From assembly GCA_964475955.1 (NCBI GenBank), contig CAYYZY010000118.1:1-24587 (forward strand): a stretch of DNA of 24,587 nt, written 5' to 3'. Below are positions 17,035 through 24,540 of this stretch, piece after piece. Below the pieces are notes generated by a model. The model saw only the letters and a program-made list of their open reading frames with translations, was not told where the DNA came from and searched no databases. The translations under genes were made by a program, and so were the position numbers. Source of the stretch: DATKZH01 sp964475955 (lineage in GTDB: Bacteria > Planctomycetota > Planctomycetia > Pirellulales > Thermoguttaceae). The stretch's first letter is position 1, and each line of letters starts with the position of its first letter.

Positions 17035-17721
17035 ATGATAAGCGGCTCTTGGGACCAGCACTGGACTTTTTATGGACGGCTTTCGCTGATCCTGGTCGCC
17101 CCAGCGGCGTTGTTGCTTGGGCATTGGCTGCCGGTAGGAGGAGGAATCGAAGCGCTGGAGGGGGGGCTCAGGTCGTGGGGCGCGTGGGCGGCCCTGGTCT
17201 TCGTCGCGGTCTTCTTCCTGGATGCCATCCTGCTGTTGCCGGTGTGGCCGTTGACGTTCTTGGCGGGAGCCCTGTTCGGGCCGTTGTGGGGGGCACTGCT
17301 CGTTTCCGCGTCATCGACGGCCGAGGCGGCGCTCGCGTTCGTGATCGCGCGATACCTCGCGCGCGAGAAGATCGCCCGAATGGCGCGGAAGTACGGCAAG
17401 TTTGGCGCGGTGGATCGAGCGATCGGCGCGGAGGGCTGGAAGATCGTCGCCTTGCTGCGGCTCACCCCGGCGATTCCCTTCGGCCTACAGAACTACTTAT
17501 ATGGTCTCACTTCGATTCGCTTCTGGCCCTGTGTGCTGGCAAGTTGGCTGGCCATGTTGCCCAGCACCGTCGTGACCGTTTACGCCGGCTACCTGGGGGC
17601 CACCGGGCTGGCCGCCGCGGCCGAGGGGCAGTCGCCGTTCGAGACGCGCGCGTGGGTTCTGCGCACGATCGGTTTGGCCGCCGCCTTGGCGGCCACGGCC
17701 TACATCGCCTTTCGAGCATAA
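17035..17721 (+). CDS. TVP38/TMEM64 (VTT-domain, DedA-like) integral membrane protein
   Basis: 228 residues from ATG 17035; an upstream TTG at 16990 would add 15 mostly polar residues and neither start has a strong ribosome binding site. A hydrophobic segment opens the protein (LSLILVAPAALLLGHWL). Then comes the VTT core: a membrane segment AALVFVAVFFLDAILLLPVW, the glycine motif FLAGALFGPLWGALL, a re-entrant-like stretch with EAALAFVIARYLAR, and LLRLTPAIPFGLQNYLYGL, which is the conserved R-x-x-P-x-x-P-type signature. Two more helices follow. Relatives are involved in lipid scrambling or envelope homeostasis; the substrate here is not known. It is separated from both neighbours by long gaps and is probably transcribed alone. 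Confidence 0.88.
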   Translation: MISGSWDQHWTFYGRLSLILVAPAALLLGHWLPVGGGIEALEGGLRSWGAWAALVFVAVFFLDAILLLPVWPLTFLAGALFGPLWGALLVSASSTAEAALAFVIARYLAREKIARMARKYGKFGAVDRAIGAEGWKIVALLRLTPAIPFGLQNYLYGLTSIRFWPCVLASWLAMLPSTVVTVYAGYLGATGLAAAAEGQSPFETRAWVLRTIGLAAALAATAYIAFRA

Positions 17722-18079
17722 AGGGCGATCCGGAGGACAATTGGCGTCGACAAGCCGGGCGACTAATACGACAGCGCGAGATCGACCAACGGCCGATTTC
17801 GACGTGAAGCGGGGCAAAACGCGTAATCACTTTGGGAAATCCGGACACCGCTCCAGGCTGCCCAATCGCACATCCGAGTCGAACCTGCGGTGTCGTACCA
17901 AGGGGCCGTTCCAACGCGACTCCCGACCGCCGGCTCTCCGGGCCGCAACGCGAGACGACGCCGCGCCGCGAGGATGGGCCCTTCACGGCCCCCCGGTTGC
18001 CAGCGAATGCACCGCCGTCCTACAATCGACGGAGTCCGGCGGGCAGTCCGCATCATTGGCTCTCAAGGGGAAGATCGCC
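17722..18079. other. Intergenic region, 358 bp, upstream of cobL
   Basis: The cobL frame is open through most of this stretch, but the sequence before position 18080 does not resemble the CbiE domain and is low-complexity and Arg-rich when translated. The only signal is a good promoter near its right end. I see no repeat with a second copy and no cobalamin riboswitch pattern. Confidence 0.55.
17997..18026 (+). promoter_or_regulatory. Candidate sigma-70 promoter of cobL
   Basis: TTGCCA at 17997-18002 and TACAAT at 18021-18026 are separated by 18 nt, each matching consensus at five of six positions. The predicted start near 18033 leaves a leader of about 47 nt before the TTG codon at 18080. 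It also supports placing the cobL start at 18080 rather than further upstream. Confidence 0.55.
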
Positions 18080-19327
18080 TTGGCCGACCCAGAGAAGGTC
18101 CAGATTATCGGGATTGGCGAGGACGGCTTGAGCGGGCTGACCGAACGGGCCCGCAAGCTCATCGAAGCCGCCGACCTTTTGATCGGGGAAAACCACACGC
18201 TGGCCCTGGTGCCCCAGACCACCGCCGAACGCGTGGTGATCGGGACCAGCCTCGAAGAGGCCGTGACGCGCATCCAGGCATCGCCCGACCAACGCGTGGT
18301 CGTGCTCGCCGTCGGCGACCCCCTCTTTTATGGGGTGGCCCGTTACCTCTGCGACCGGCTGGGCAAGCAGCGGTTCGAGGTCGTGCCCCACGTCAGCAGC
18401 ATGCAACTGGCGTTCGCCCGGGTGAAGGAGAGCTGGGAGGAGGCCTTTCTCACCAACCTGGCCACGCACGGGATCGAGGACGTGCTCGATCAGGTTCGCG
18501 CGGCGGAGAAGGTGGGGCTGTTCACCAGCGAGAGTTGCCCTGCATCGGAGGTAGCCCTCACCCTGCTGGCGAGCCAGATCGACTACTTCACCGCCTACGT
18601 GTGCGAAAACCTCGGCTCGCCCGACGAACGCGTCACCCACGCCGAACTCGACGAGATCGCCGGCCAGGAATTCGCCCCGCTGAACGTCATGATCCTCGTG
18701 CGCAAGCCCGACGTGCCCGACCGGCCCGCCGAGATGATCGGGCGCCGGCTGTTCGGCAACCCGGACGAGGCGTTCCTCCAATCGAAGCCGAAGCGGGGGC
18801 TGCTCACGCCCTCGGAGATCCGCGCGATGGCCCTGGCCGAGCTCGACATCGGCCCGGCCAGCGTCGTGTGGGACGTCGGCGCGGGCAGCGGCTCGGTGGC
18901 CATCGAGGCCGCGCAGATCGCCACCGAGGGGACCGTCTACGCCGTGGAGGTCGACCCCGGAGACCACCAGTTGATTCGCGAGAACGCGCAGCGATTCGGC
19001 GTGGCCAACCTGATGCCCGTGCTGGGTCGGGCGCCCGAGGCGTGGGAAGACCTCCCCCAGCCCGACTGCGTGTTCGTCGGCGGCACGGGCCGGATGATCG
19101 TCCAACTGCTCGACGCGGCGTACGAGCGGCTTCGCCCGGGCGGCCGCCTGGTGGCCACCATGAGCAGCATCGACAACGTGGCCGAGGTGCACCGCATGCT
19201 CCGCGGGCACTGCCCTCACGTCAAGGTCTGGATGATCAACCTCGCCCGGGGCTACTACCAGATCGACCGTGTCCGCTTCGAGTCGCTCAACCCCACGTTC
19301 CTGGTCGCAGTGGTGAAATCGGGTTGA
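18080..19327 (+). CDS. cobL: Precorrin-6Y C5,15-methyltransferase (decarboxylating), fused CbiE-CbiT
   Basis: 415 residues, the normal size for CobL, which methylates precorrin-6Y at C-5 and C-15 and decarboxylates the acetate side chain at C-12 during cobalamin synthesis, using SAM in the cytoplasm. The N-terminal CbiE half opens with VQIIGIGEDGLSGLT and includes VVVLAVGDPLFYGVARYL and VVPHVSSMQLAFARV. The C-terminal CbiT half begins about 235 (KRGLLTPSEIRAMAL) and has the SAM-binding loop VWDVGAGSGSVAIEAA (Asp265 region) and later DCVFVGGTGRMI. The start is TTG at 18080, with AAGGGGAAG about 7 nt upstream and a promoter before that; any earlier start would lie upstream of the predicted transcription start. 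No other corrin gene is visible in the window. Confidence 0.93.
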   Translation: MADPEKVQIIGIGEDGLSGLTERARKLIEAADLLIGENHTLALVPQTTAERVVIGTSLEEAVTRIQASPDQRVVVLAVGDPLFYGVARYLCDRLGKQRFEVVPHVSSMQLAFARVKESWEEAFLTNLATHGIEDVLDQVRAAEKVGLFTSESCPASEVALTLLASQIDYFTAYVCENLGSPDERVTHAELDEIAGQEFAPLNVMILVRKPDVPDRPAEMIGRRLFGNPDEAFLQSKPKRGLLTPSEIRAMALAELDIGPASVVWDVGAGSGSVAIEAAQIATEGTVYAVEVDPGDHQLIRENAQRFGVANLMPVLGRAPEAWEDLPQPDCVFVGGTGRMIVQLLDAAYERLRPGGRLVATMSSIDNVAEVHRMLRGHCPHVKVWMINLARGYYQIDRVRFESLNPTFLVAVVKSG

Positions 19328-19438
19328 GCGGGCAACCGAAGGCTACAATGCGCCTTGCGACGGGCGGCAGTCGGCGCGTCGAGCCGCAGACCTGCCGTCT
19401 CGGGGTGATGGGCGGAGACTTTCGATAGACAAGTTCCA

Positions 19439-20017
19439 ATGCGAGTACTCATACTCAACGGCAGTCCGCGTAGGAACGGAACGGTCTCGACGTTGCTGGG
19501 AGCCGTAGCGGAGGGCGTGCGCGGAGAGCACGAGACCGAATGGATCGACGTCTGCAAGCTGAACGTCAATAGCTGCACCGCGTGCATGGCCTGTCGCGAA
19601 AAGGGCGAATGCGTCCTCCCGGAAGACGACGGGCACATCGTCGGCAGGAAGATCGCCGAAGCGGACGCCCTGATCATCGGCACGCCCGTTCACTGGGGCA
19701 ATATGTGTGCGCCGCTGAAGCAGTTGTTTGACCGCAACGTCCCCGTGTTCATGGACGAGAGCCCCAAGGGTATTCCCGTGCCCCAGCACAAGGGGAAAAG
19801 GGCCGTGCTGGCCACTGCCTGCACGACGCCATGGCCACTGAACTTCCTCCTTTCGGAGAGTCGGGGTGCGCTTCGCGCCGTGAAGGAGGTGCTCCGTTAC
19901 GGCGGCTACAAGGTGGTCGGTTCCGTGGTGAAAGCCGGAACTAAGAAGGGCAGAGCAGTCCCTGAGAGCCTCACGCGAAAGGCACGCAGGTTGGGGGCCG
20001 CGCTGGTTGCTGAATGA
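19439..20017 (+). CDS. NAD(P)H-dependent FMN reductase / iron-sulfur flavoprotein-like
   Basis: 192 residues with a flavodoxin-like fold. The FMN phosphate loop is visible as LILNGSPRRNGTVSTLL at residues 4-20. Then comes the compact cysteine motif CTACMACREKGEC (Cys46, 49, 52, 58; spacing C-x2-C-x2-C-x5-C), which in iron-sulfur flavoproteins binds a [4Fe-4S] cluster. ALIIGTPVHWGNMCAPLKQLFDR is the flavin-binding loop typical of the family, though it is split here only by normal variation. The members transfer electrons between NAD(P)H or ferredoxin and various acceptors. It follows cobL by 111 nt with a possible TACAAT -10 box at 19344-19349, so it may have its own promoter. The ribosome binding site is weak. 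Its partner is unknown. Confidence 0.88.
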   Translation: MRVLILNGSPRRNGTVSTLLGAVAEGVRGEHETEWIDVCKLNVNSCTACMACREKGECVLPEDDGHIVGRKIAEADALIIGTPVHWGNMCAPLKQLFDRNVPVFMDESPKGIPVPQHKGKRAVLATACTTPWPLNFLLSESRGALRAVKEVLRYGGYKVVGSVVKAGTKKGRAVPESLTRKARRLGAALVAE

Positions 20018-20238
20018 CCTTTCCCGCCGCCGGGTACTACGCGGATCTTGCCGGTGCGCTGGGGGCAGGTGGGTGGCGCGCGGCCGTGCAACGCTTTCCA
20101 CTTCGCGGACCGGGACGCCACCGCGTGGCCGGGCCGTAAGGGACGACGCCTCGTGCTCCACGACAGCCGCCCCCTCGCGGCGGCGAAACCCCTCAGGCGG
20201 TGGGGACACGGAAACCGGGTCGGCTCGCGCGACTCACG

Positions 20239-20247
20239 TGTTATACT
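20239..20247 (+). promoter_or_regulatory. Candidate extended -10 promoter of the sialidase-family gene
   Basis: TGTTATACT combines the TGn extension with TATACT (five of six matches). No clear -35 box is seen 17 nt upstream, as is common for extended -10 promoters. Transcription would begin near 20254. Confidence 0.35.
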
Positions 20248-20297
20248 GGTGGCTCGAAGCGGAGGACGGACGGCTTCGCGTCCGAAAGAACGACGTC

Positions 20298-20320
20298 GTG
20301 GGGCACTTTTCCAACGTGCC
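20298..20320. repeat. 23-bp repeat containing TTTTCCAACGTGCC, copy 1
   Basis: The 23 nt from 20298 to 20320 match 24541-24563 at 22 positions. This copy sits in the 5' leader of the sialidase-family gene. It lacks the inverted partner found next to the second copy. Confidence 0.6.
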
Positions 20321-20421
20321 TGGACCGACCATTCTCCGTTGCTGCGAGTATCGGCACTTTGGCACCTTGATGACGTGCGCCACGCGCCACGTGCCCATTG
20401 CTTCCCAAGAGGACCTGCATC

Positions 20422-21489
20422 ATGAAGACCCTATCGACAACCGCCCAGCTGACCGTATGCGCCGCGTGCGCGGCGCTCGGCCTGGGAGGGAGCAACGCGA
20501 TGGCCGCCGATGATCTGAGCCGACAACCCGGGATCGTCGCGGCGGAGTTCGTCTACGACGAAGCGCCGTTTTCCGAATGCCATGCCTCGACGATCGCCGA
20601 GTCCGACGGCCGGCTCGTGGCCGCGTGGTTCGGCGGCACGCGCGAGGGGAAGGCCGACGTCGGCATCTGGGTCGCCCGGCGTGAGGGCGGGAAATGGACC
20701 GGGCCGGTCGAGGTCGCCACGGGCGTTTCGCCCGACGGCAAGCGCTATCCGTGCTGGAACCCGGTCCTGTTCCAGCCGAAGTCGGGCCCGCTGCTGCTGT
20801 TCTACAAGGTGGGCCCGAGCCCGAGGGCGTGGTGGGGGATGCTGCGCACTTCGACCGACGCGGGGCGCACGTGGTCGGACGGCCGGCGCCTGCCCGACGG
20901 CATCGCCGGCCCCGTCAAGAACAAGCCCGTGATGCTCGCCGACGATACGCTCCTTTGCGGCTCGAGCACCGAGGACGACGGCTGGCGCGTGCACATGGAG
21001 CGGACCGGCGACCTGGGCGCCACGTGGTCGCGGACCGAGCCGTTGAATGACGGCGAGCGGATCGGCGCCATCCAGCCGACCATCCTCCGCCACGGCGACA
21101 GGCTCCAGATCCTCTGCCGCACCAAGCAGGGCCGGGTGGCCGAGGCGTGGTCGAGCGACGGCGGGCGCACCTGGAGCGAGATGACGCTCACGGAACTGCC
21201 CAACAACAACTCGGGCATCGACGCGGTCACGCTCGACGACGGCCGGCACCTGCTGGTGCTCAACCCGACGACCCCTCCGCCCGGCCGGTGGGGCGGGCCG
21301 CGCACCCCGCTCTCGGTGGCCCTCTCCGAAGACGGGCGCACCTGGCGCGAGGCCCTGGTGCTGGAAGACCAGCCGGGCGAGTATTCCTACCCGGCCGTGA
21401 TCCAGTCGGCCGACGGCCGGGTCCACGTCACCTACACGTGGAAGCGGTTGAAGGTGAAGCACGTCGCGATCGACCCGGACAAGTTTTGA
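20422..21489 (+). CDS. Exported sialidase-family (BNR/Asp-box) beta-propeller
   Basis: 355 residues from ATG 20422, with AGAGGA 8 nt upstream, and a signal peptide ending near NAMA-ADDL (residue 29); an ATG-like start eight codons earlier would break the signal. Four Asp-box-like motifs are seen: STDAGRTW (144-151), TGDLGATW (195-202), SSDGGRTW (244-251) and SEDGRTW (302-308), as in a six-bladed propeller of the sialidase-2 type. CHASTIAE and FGGTREGKADVGIW are typical of this subfamily, as is EYSYPAVIQSADGRVHVTYTW near the end. The FRIP motif that carries the first arginine of classical sialidases is not present, so true sialidase activity is unproven and another glycan-cleaving activity is possible. 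It precedes the symporter gene and may release what that protein imports. Confidence 0.82.
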   Translation: MKTLSTTAQLTVCAACAALGLGGSNAMAADDLSRQPGIVAAEFVYDEAPFSECHASTIAESDGRLVAAWFGGTREGKADVGIWVARREGGKWTGPVEVATGVSPDGKRYPCWNPVLFQPKSGPLLLFYKVGPSPRAWWGMLRTSTDAGRTWSDGRRLPDGIAGPVKNKPVMLADDTLLCGSSTEDDGWRVHMERTGDLGATWSRTEPLNDGERIGAIQPTILRHGDRLQILCRTKQGRVAEAWSSDGGRTWSEMTLTELPNNNSGIDAVTLDDGRHLLVLNPTTPPPGRWGGPRTPLSVALSEDGRTWREALVLEDQPGEYSYPAVIQSADGRVHVTYTWKRLKVKHVAIDPDKF

Positions 21490-21492
21490 AAT

Positions 21493-21513
21493 GCCGGATC
21501 GCGATCCGGCCTA
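21493..21513. repeat. REP-like palindrome with terminal CTAC
   Basis: GCCGGATCGCGATCCGGC at 21493-21510 is a perfect 18-nt palindrome, followed by TAC so that its last C completes CTAC (GTAG on the other strand). It sits just after the stop of the sialidase-family gene and before the symporter gene, a common place for REP elements. A partial relative, GTAGGCCGGAT, occurs at 23127-23137. Confidence 0.65.
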
Positions 21514-21556
21514 CATGGGCGCGAGCGTTAAGAACCTTGGACGGGAGTGAAAGACG

Positions 21557-23053
21557 TTGCACCAGATGCCGTTGACTGACGTGGTCGTGCTGTTGGTCTA
21601 CCTCGGCGGGGTCGTGGCGTTCGGCTGCTGGTTCGTGCGCTACAGCCGCCACGCGGAGGGTTTTATGGCGGCGGGGCGCTCGCTGCCCGGCTGGGCCGTC
21701 GGGATCTCGATCTTCGGGACGTACGTCAGCAGCATCAGTTTCCTGGCCCTGCCGGGCAAGGCGTACGCCGCCGACTGGAATTCGTACGTCTTCAGCCTGA
21801 CGCTCCCGCTGGCGGCGGTGATCGCGGTCCGCTACTTCGTGCCCTTCTACCGGCGCTCCGGCGAGATCTCAGCCTACCAGCACCTGGAGCACCGCTTCGG
21901 CCCCTGGGCCCGGGTCTACGCGGTCGTCTGCTACCTGCTCACCCAGTTGGCCCGGATGGGCACGATCATGTACCTGGTGGCCTTGGCACTGGCCCCGCTT
22001 TTGGGCTGGGAGGTCTGGCTGATCATCCTGGTGACGGGCGCGCTGGTCACGCTGTACACGCTTCTGGGCGGCATCGAGGCCGTGATCTGGACCGACGTGG
22101 TGCAGAGCCTCGTGCTGACCGGCGGGGCCCTGGTGTGCCTCGGACTGCTCCTGTTCGGCTTGCCCGAAGGACCGGGGCAGGTCTTCCGCATCGCGGCGGA
22201 GCACCACAAGTTCAGCCTGGGGAGTTTCGGGCCGAGCGTGGGCGAATCGACGTTTTGGGTCGTGTTGCTCTACGGGCTGGTGATCAACTTGCAGAACTTC
22301 GGGATCGACCAGAACTACGTCCAGCGCTACATCACGGCCAAGAGCGACCGCGAAGCGGTGAAGAGCGTCTGGCTGGGGGCCCTGCTCTACCTGCCCGTCT
22401 CGGCCGTGTTCTTCTTCATCGGCACGGCCCTGTTCGCGTTCTACGCGACCCAGCCGGGGCTTTTGCCCGAGGCGGTCGACGCCGCGGGCAAGCCCGACTC
22501 GGTGTTCCCCTATTTCATCGTTTCACAACTCCCGCCGGGGATGACGGGGCTGCTGGTGGCGGCCATTTTTGCGGCGGCGATGAGCAGCGTCGACTCGTCG
22601 CTGAACTGCTCGGCGACGCTGTTCCTCCAGGACGTCTACAAGCGGTACGCGCGCCGCGGCCGCGAGGTGGGCGACCGGGAGTCGATGCGCGTCCTCTACC
22701 TGACCACGCTCGTCTGGGGCGCCCTCGGCACGGCGACGGCCCTGGCCATGATCCGCGTCCAGAGCGCGCTGGACGCCTGGTGGCAACTCGCCGGGATCTT
22801 CAGCGGCGGGATGCTGGGGCTCTTCCTTCTGGGCCGGATTTCCCGCCGGGCGGCCAACCCGGCGGCGGTCACCGGCGTGGTCTGCGGCGTGCTGGCGATC
22901 CTCTGGATGACGTTTTCCCTCTCACCCAACTGGCCCGACGCATTCGAGCAGGTACGCAGCCCGTTTCACAGCTACCTAATCATCGTCATCGGCACGGCGA
23001 CGATCGTCGTGGTCGGATTCCTGGTCAGCCTGCTAAAAAAAGGGGCTCAGTGA
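21557..23053 (+). CDS. Sodium:solute symporter (SSS/SLC5 family)
   Basis: 498 residues, normal for the SSS family, which imports sugars, sugar acids, amino acids or organic ions with Na+. I use TTG at 21557, with GGGAG at 21543-21547 nine nt upstream; an ATG at 21566 lies too far from it. About 13 membrane segments are visible, beginning TDVVVLLVYLGGVVAFGCWF. Family signatures include AAGRSLPGWAVGISIFGTYV, SSISFLALPGKAYA, the conserved NFGIDQNYVQRYITAKS and the C-terminal LVAAIFAAAMSSVDSSLN, with the Ser-rich Na+ site region. Flanked by a sialidase-family gene and an aldolase of the N-acetylneuraminate-lyase superfamily, it is a candidate sugar-acid transporter. Sequence alone does not fix the substrate. 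Seven A residues lie just before the stop. Confidence 0.93.
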   Translation: MHQMPLTDVVVLLVYLGGVVAFGCWFVRYSRHAEGFMAAGRSLPGWAVGISIFGTYVSSISFLALPGKAYAADWNSYVFSLTLPLAAVIAVRYFVPFYRRSGEISAYQHLEHRFGPWARVYAVVCYLLTQLARMGTIMYLVALALAPLLGWEVWLIILVTGALVTLYTLLGGIEAVIWTDVVQSLVLTGGALVCLGLLLFGLPEGPGQVFRIAAEHHKFSLGSFGPSVGESTFWVVLLYGLVINLQNFGIDQNYVQRYITAKSDREAVKSVWLGALLYLPVSAVFFFIGTALFAFYATQPGLLPEAVDAAGKPDSVFPYFIVSQLPPGMTGLLVAAIFAAAMSSVDSSLNCSATLFLQDVYKRYARRGREVGDRESMRVLYLTTLVWGALGTATALAMIRVQSALDAWWQLAGIFSGGMLGLFLLGRISRRAANPAAVTGVVCGVLAILWMTFSLSPNWPDAFEQVRSPFHSYLIIVIGTATIVVVGFLVSLLKKGAQ

Positions 23054-23571
23054 AAAACGGGCAGGAGCATATGCTGGGGCAACTGGGCAGCGTGGGGTAT
23101 CTCGGCTTCCTGCCTGGATGCACTGCGTAGGCCGGATGGTCTTCGCCGCAGGGCTTATCACCGGGGAGGGCATTCCGTCTTGCTTGGCATTTGAAGGGCA
23201 TCGCCCCCTACTGGGTTGCTGCCAAACGGCGCGTTGAAACCCTCCCGCCGGCCTCGGCGCACCGGCTTGGCCCGACAGATGGAACTCTTGGTAGAACCCG
23301 AGGTTGCGTCCGCGGCGAGGCCGCCGTGGCGACCTGCGCCCTTGCCGAACTGCCCCGGGCGCGGTAGGGTGGAAGCGATGGACCTTCGCGTGAAGGCTCT
23401 CGCCGGATCGACTCGGATCCGGTCCAAACCGCCCGGCGGCTCGGGCCCTGCGACGCCGTCTTCATCCGTACCGATGCGCACGCCCGCGGGCCGGCGCGTC
23501 GACGAGGCGATCGGGTTTTTCGATCGCGTCTGGGGGTGGTTTTTGGCAAGCTCCAACGATTGAGAACGACT
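23054..23571. other. Intergenic region, 518 bp, between the symporter and aldolase genes
   Basis: A partial REP-like head GTAGGCCGGAT lies at 23127-23137 without a matching second arm. A 115-codon open frame at 23216-23563 has no recognisable domain and no ribosome binding site. No clean promoter pair or terminator is seen. The gap is long enough that the aldolase gene may have its own promoter rather than belong to the symporter message. Confidence 0.5.
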
Positions 23572-24519
23572 ATGACGAACACGGCGATCTTACCGCGCCC
23601 GCTGCGGGGCATCGTACCGCCCATGATCACGCCGCTCGCCGAGCGCGACGCGCTCGACGTGCCCGGCCTCGAGCGGCTCGTGGAGCACATCGTGGCGGGC
23701 GGTCCCGCCGGGCTGTTCGTCCTGGGCACCAGCGGTGAAGGCCCCAGTCTGAGCTACCGGCTCCGCCACGAGCTGATCGATCGCGTGGCCGAGCAGCTCG
23801 AAGGGCGCGTGCCTTTGCTGGTCGGCGCGACCGATACGGCCCTGGTCGAGACAGTCGAGGTTGCCGATTACGCGGCCGACGCCGGCGCGCAGGCGGTCGT
23901 CGTCGCGCCGCCTCCGTACTACCGCGTCGGGCAGGGCGAGCTGGTCGCCTACGTCGAGCACCTGGCGGCCGAACTGCCGCTACCCTTCTTCCTCTATAAC
24001 ATGCCGGGCTGCACGAAGCTGGCCCTGGAGCCCGACTCGGTCCGCCGCCTGCTCGATCTGCCCAATCTCCTGGGCCTCAAGGACAGCTCGGGCGACATGG
24101 TCTATTTCCATCGCGTCCAGACCATCGCGGCCGAGCGGCCCGACTTCTCGCTGCTCGTGGGGCCGGAGGAGCTTCTGGCCGAGGCCGTGCTGCTGGGCGC
24201 CCACGGCGGCGTCAGCGGCGGCGCCAACCTGTGCCCGCAGTTGTACGTCGATCTCTACCGGGCGGCGGCCGCCGGGCGACGCGACCGCGCGGCCGAGTTG
24301 CAGGGCCGGGTGATGGCGATCTCCGAGTCGCTCTACCGGGTCGACGGCGGCGGCTCCGGCGTGATCAAGGGACTCAAGTGCGCGCTCTCGTGGCTGGGCG
24401 TCTGCAACGACCTGCCCGCCGAGCCCCTCCAGCCGCTCACCGAGCCCCAGCGCCGGCTCATCTTCGACCGCCTCAAGCGCCTGGGCCTCGCGATGGAAGT
24501 CGCCCAGCGCCTGGCCTGA
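23572..24519 (+). CDS. Dihydrodipicolinate synthase / N-acetylneuraminate lyase superfamily aldolase
   Basis: 315 residues, typical for this class I aldolase TIM barrel. The ATG at 23572 is chosen over an in-frame GTG 12 codons upstream because the family N-terminus (LRGIVPPMITPL) follows it directly; the ribosome binding site is weak. The pyruvate-binding loop is LGTSGEGPSLS. The catalytic tyrosine is Tyr142 in FFLYNMPG, and the Schiff-base lysine is Lys170 in GLKDSSGD, with the same 28-residue spacing as in known N-acetylneuraminate lyase. Candidate activities are sialate lyase, 2-keto-3-deoxy sugar acid aldolase or dihydrodipicolinate synthase. YNMPGCTKL is not the YNVPSRTG of lysine-pathway enzymes, so a catabolic aldolase is preferred. 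Its place after the sialidase-family and symporter genes agrees with that, but substrate assignment remains inference. Confidence 0.88.
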   Translation: MTNTAILPRPLRGIVPPMITPLAERDALDVPGLERLVEHIVAGGPAGLFVLGTSGEGPSLSYRLRHELIDRVAEQLEGRVPLLVGATDTALVETVEVADYAADAGAQAVVVAPPPYYRVGQGELVAYVEHLAAELPLPFFLYNMPGCTKLALEPDSVRRLLDLPNLLGLKDSSGDMVYFHRVQTIAAERPDFSLLVGPEELLAEAVLLGAHGGVSGGANLCPQLYVDLYRAAAAGRRDRAAELQGRVMAISESLYRVDGGGSGVIKGLKCALSWLGVCNDLPAEPLQPLTEPQRRLIFDRLKRLGLAMEVAQRLA

Positions 24520-24540
24520 TTTAAGAGACGTTCCCCTAAC

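Larger units (their letters stand above)
20018..20421. other. Intergenic region, 404 bp, upstream of the sialidase-family gene
   Basis: No supportable gene. It contains a likely extended -10 promoter at 20239-20247 and one copy of a 23-bp repeat at 20298-20320, so the downstream message would have a leader of about 165 nt carrying the repeat. Confidence 0.55.

Noticed and set aside
17764..17772. TAATACGAC, resembling the start of a T7 promoter
   Set aside because: Only nine bases match and the rest of the phage consensus is absent; no phage genes nearby.
17763..18056. 97-codon minus-strand open frame upstream of cobL
   Set aside because: No domain or ribosome binding site, and it overlaps the best promoter candidate of cobL.
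18027..18079. Possible cobalamin riboswitch upstream of cobL
   Set aside because: The predicted leader is about 47 nt, much too short, and no B12-box-like sequence was seen.
23216..23563. 115-codon open frame between the symporter and aldolase genes
   Set aside because: No ribosome binding site, no domain and low-complexity Arg/Pro/Ser composition.
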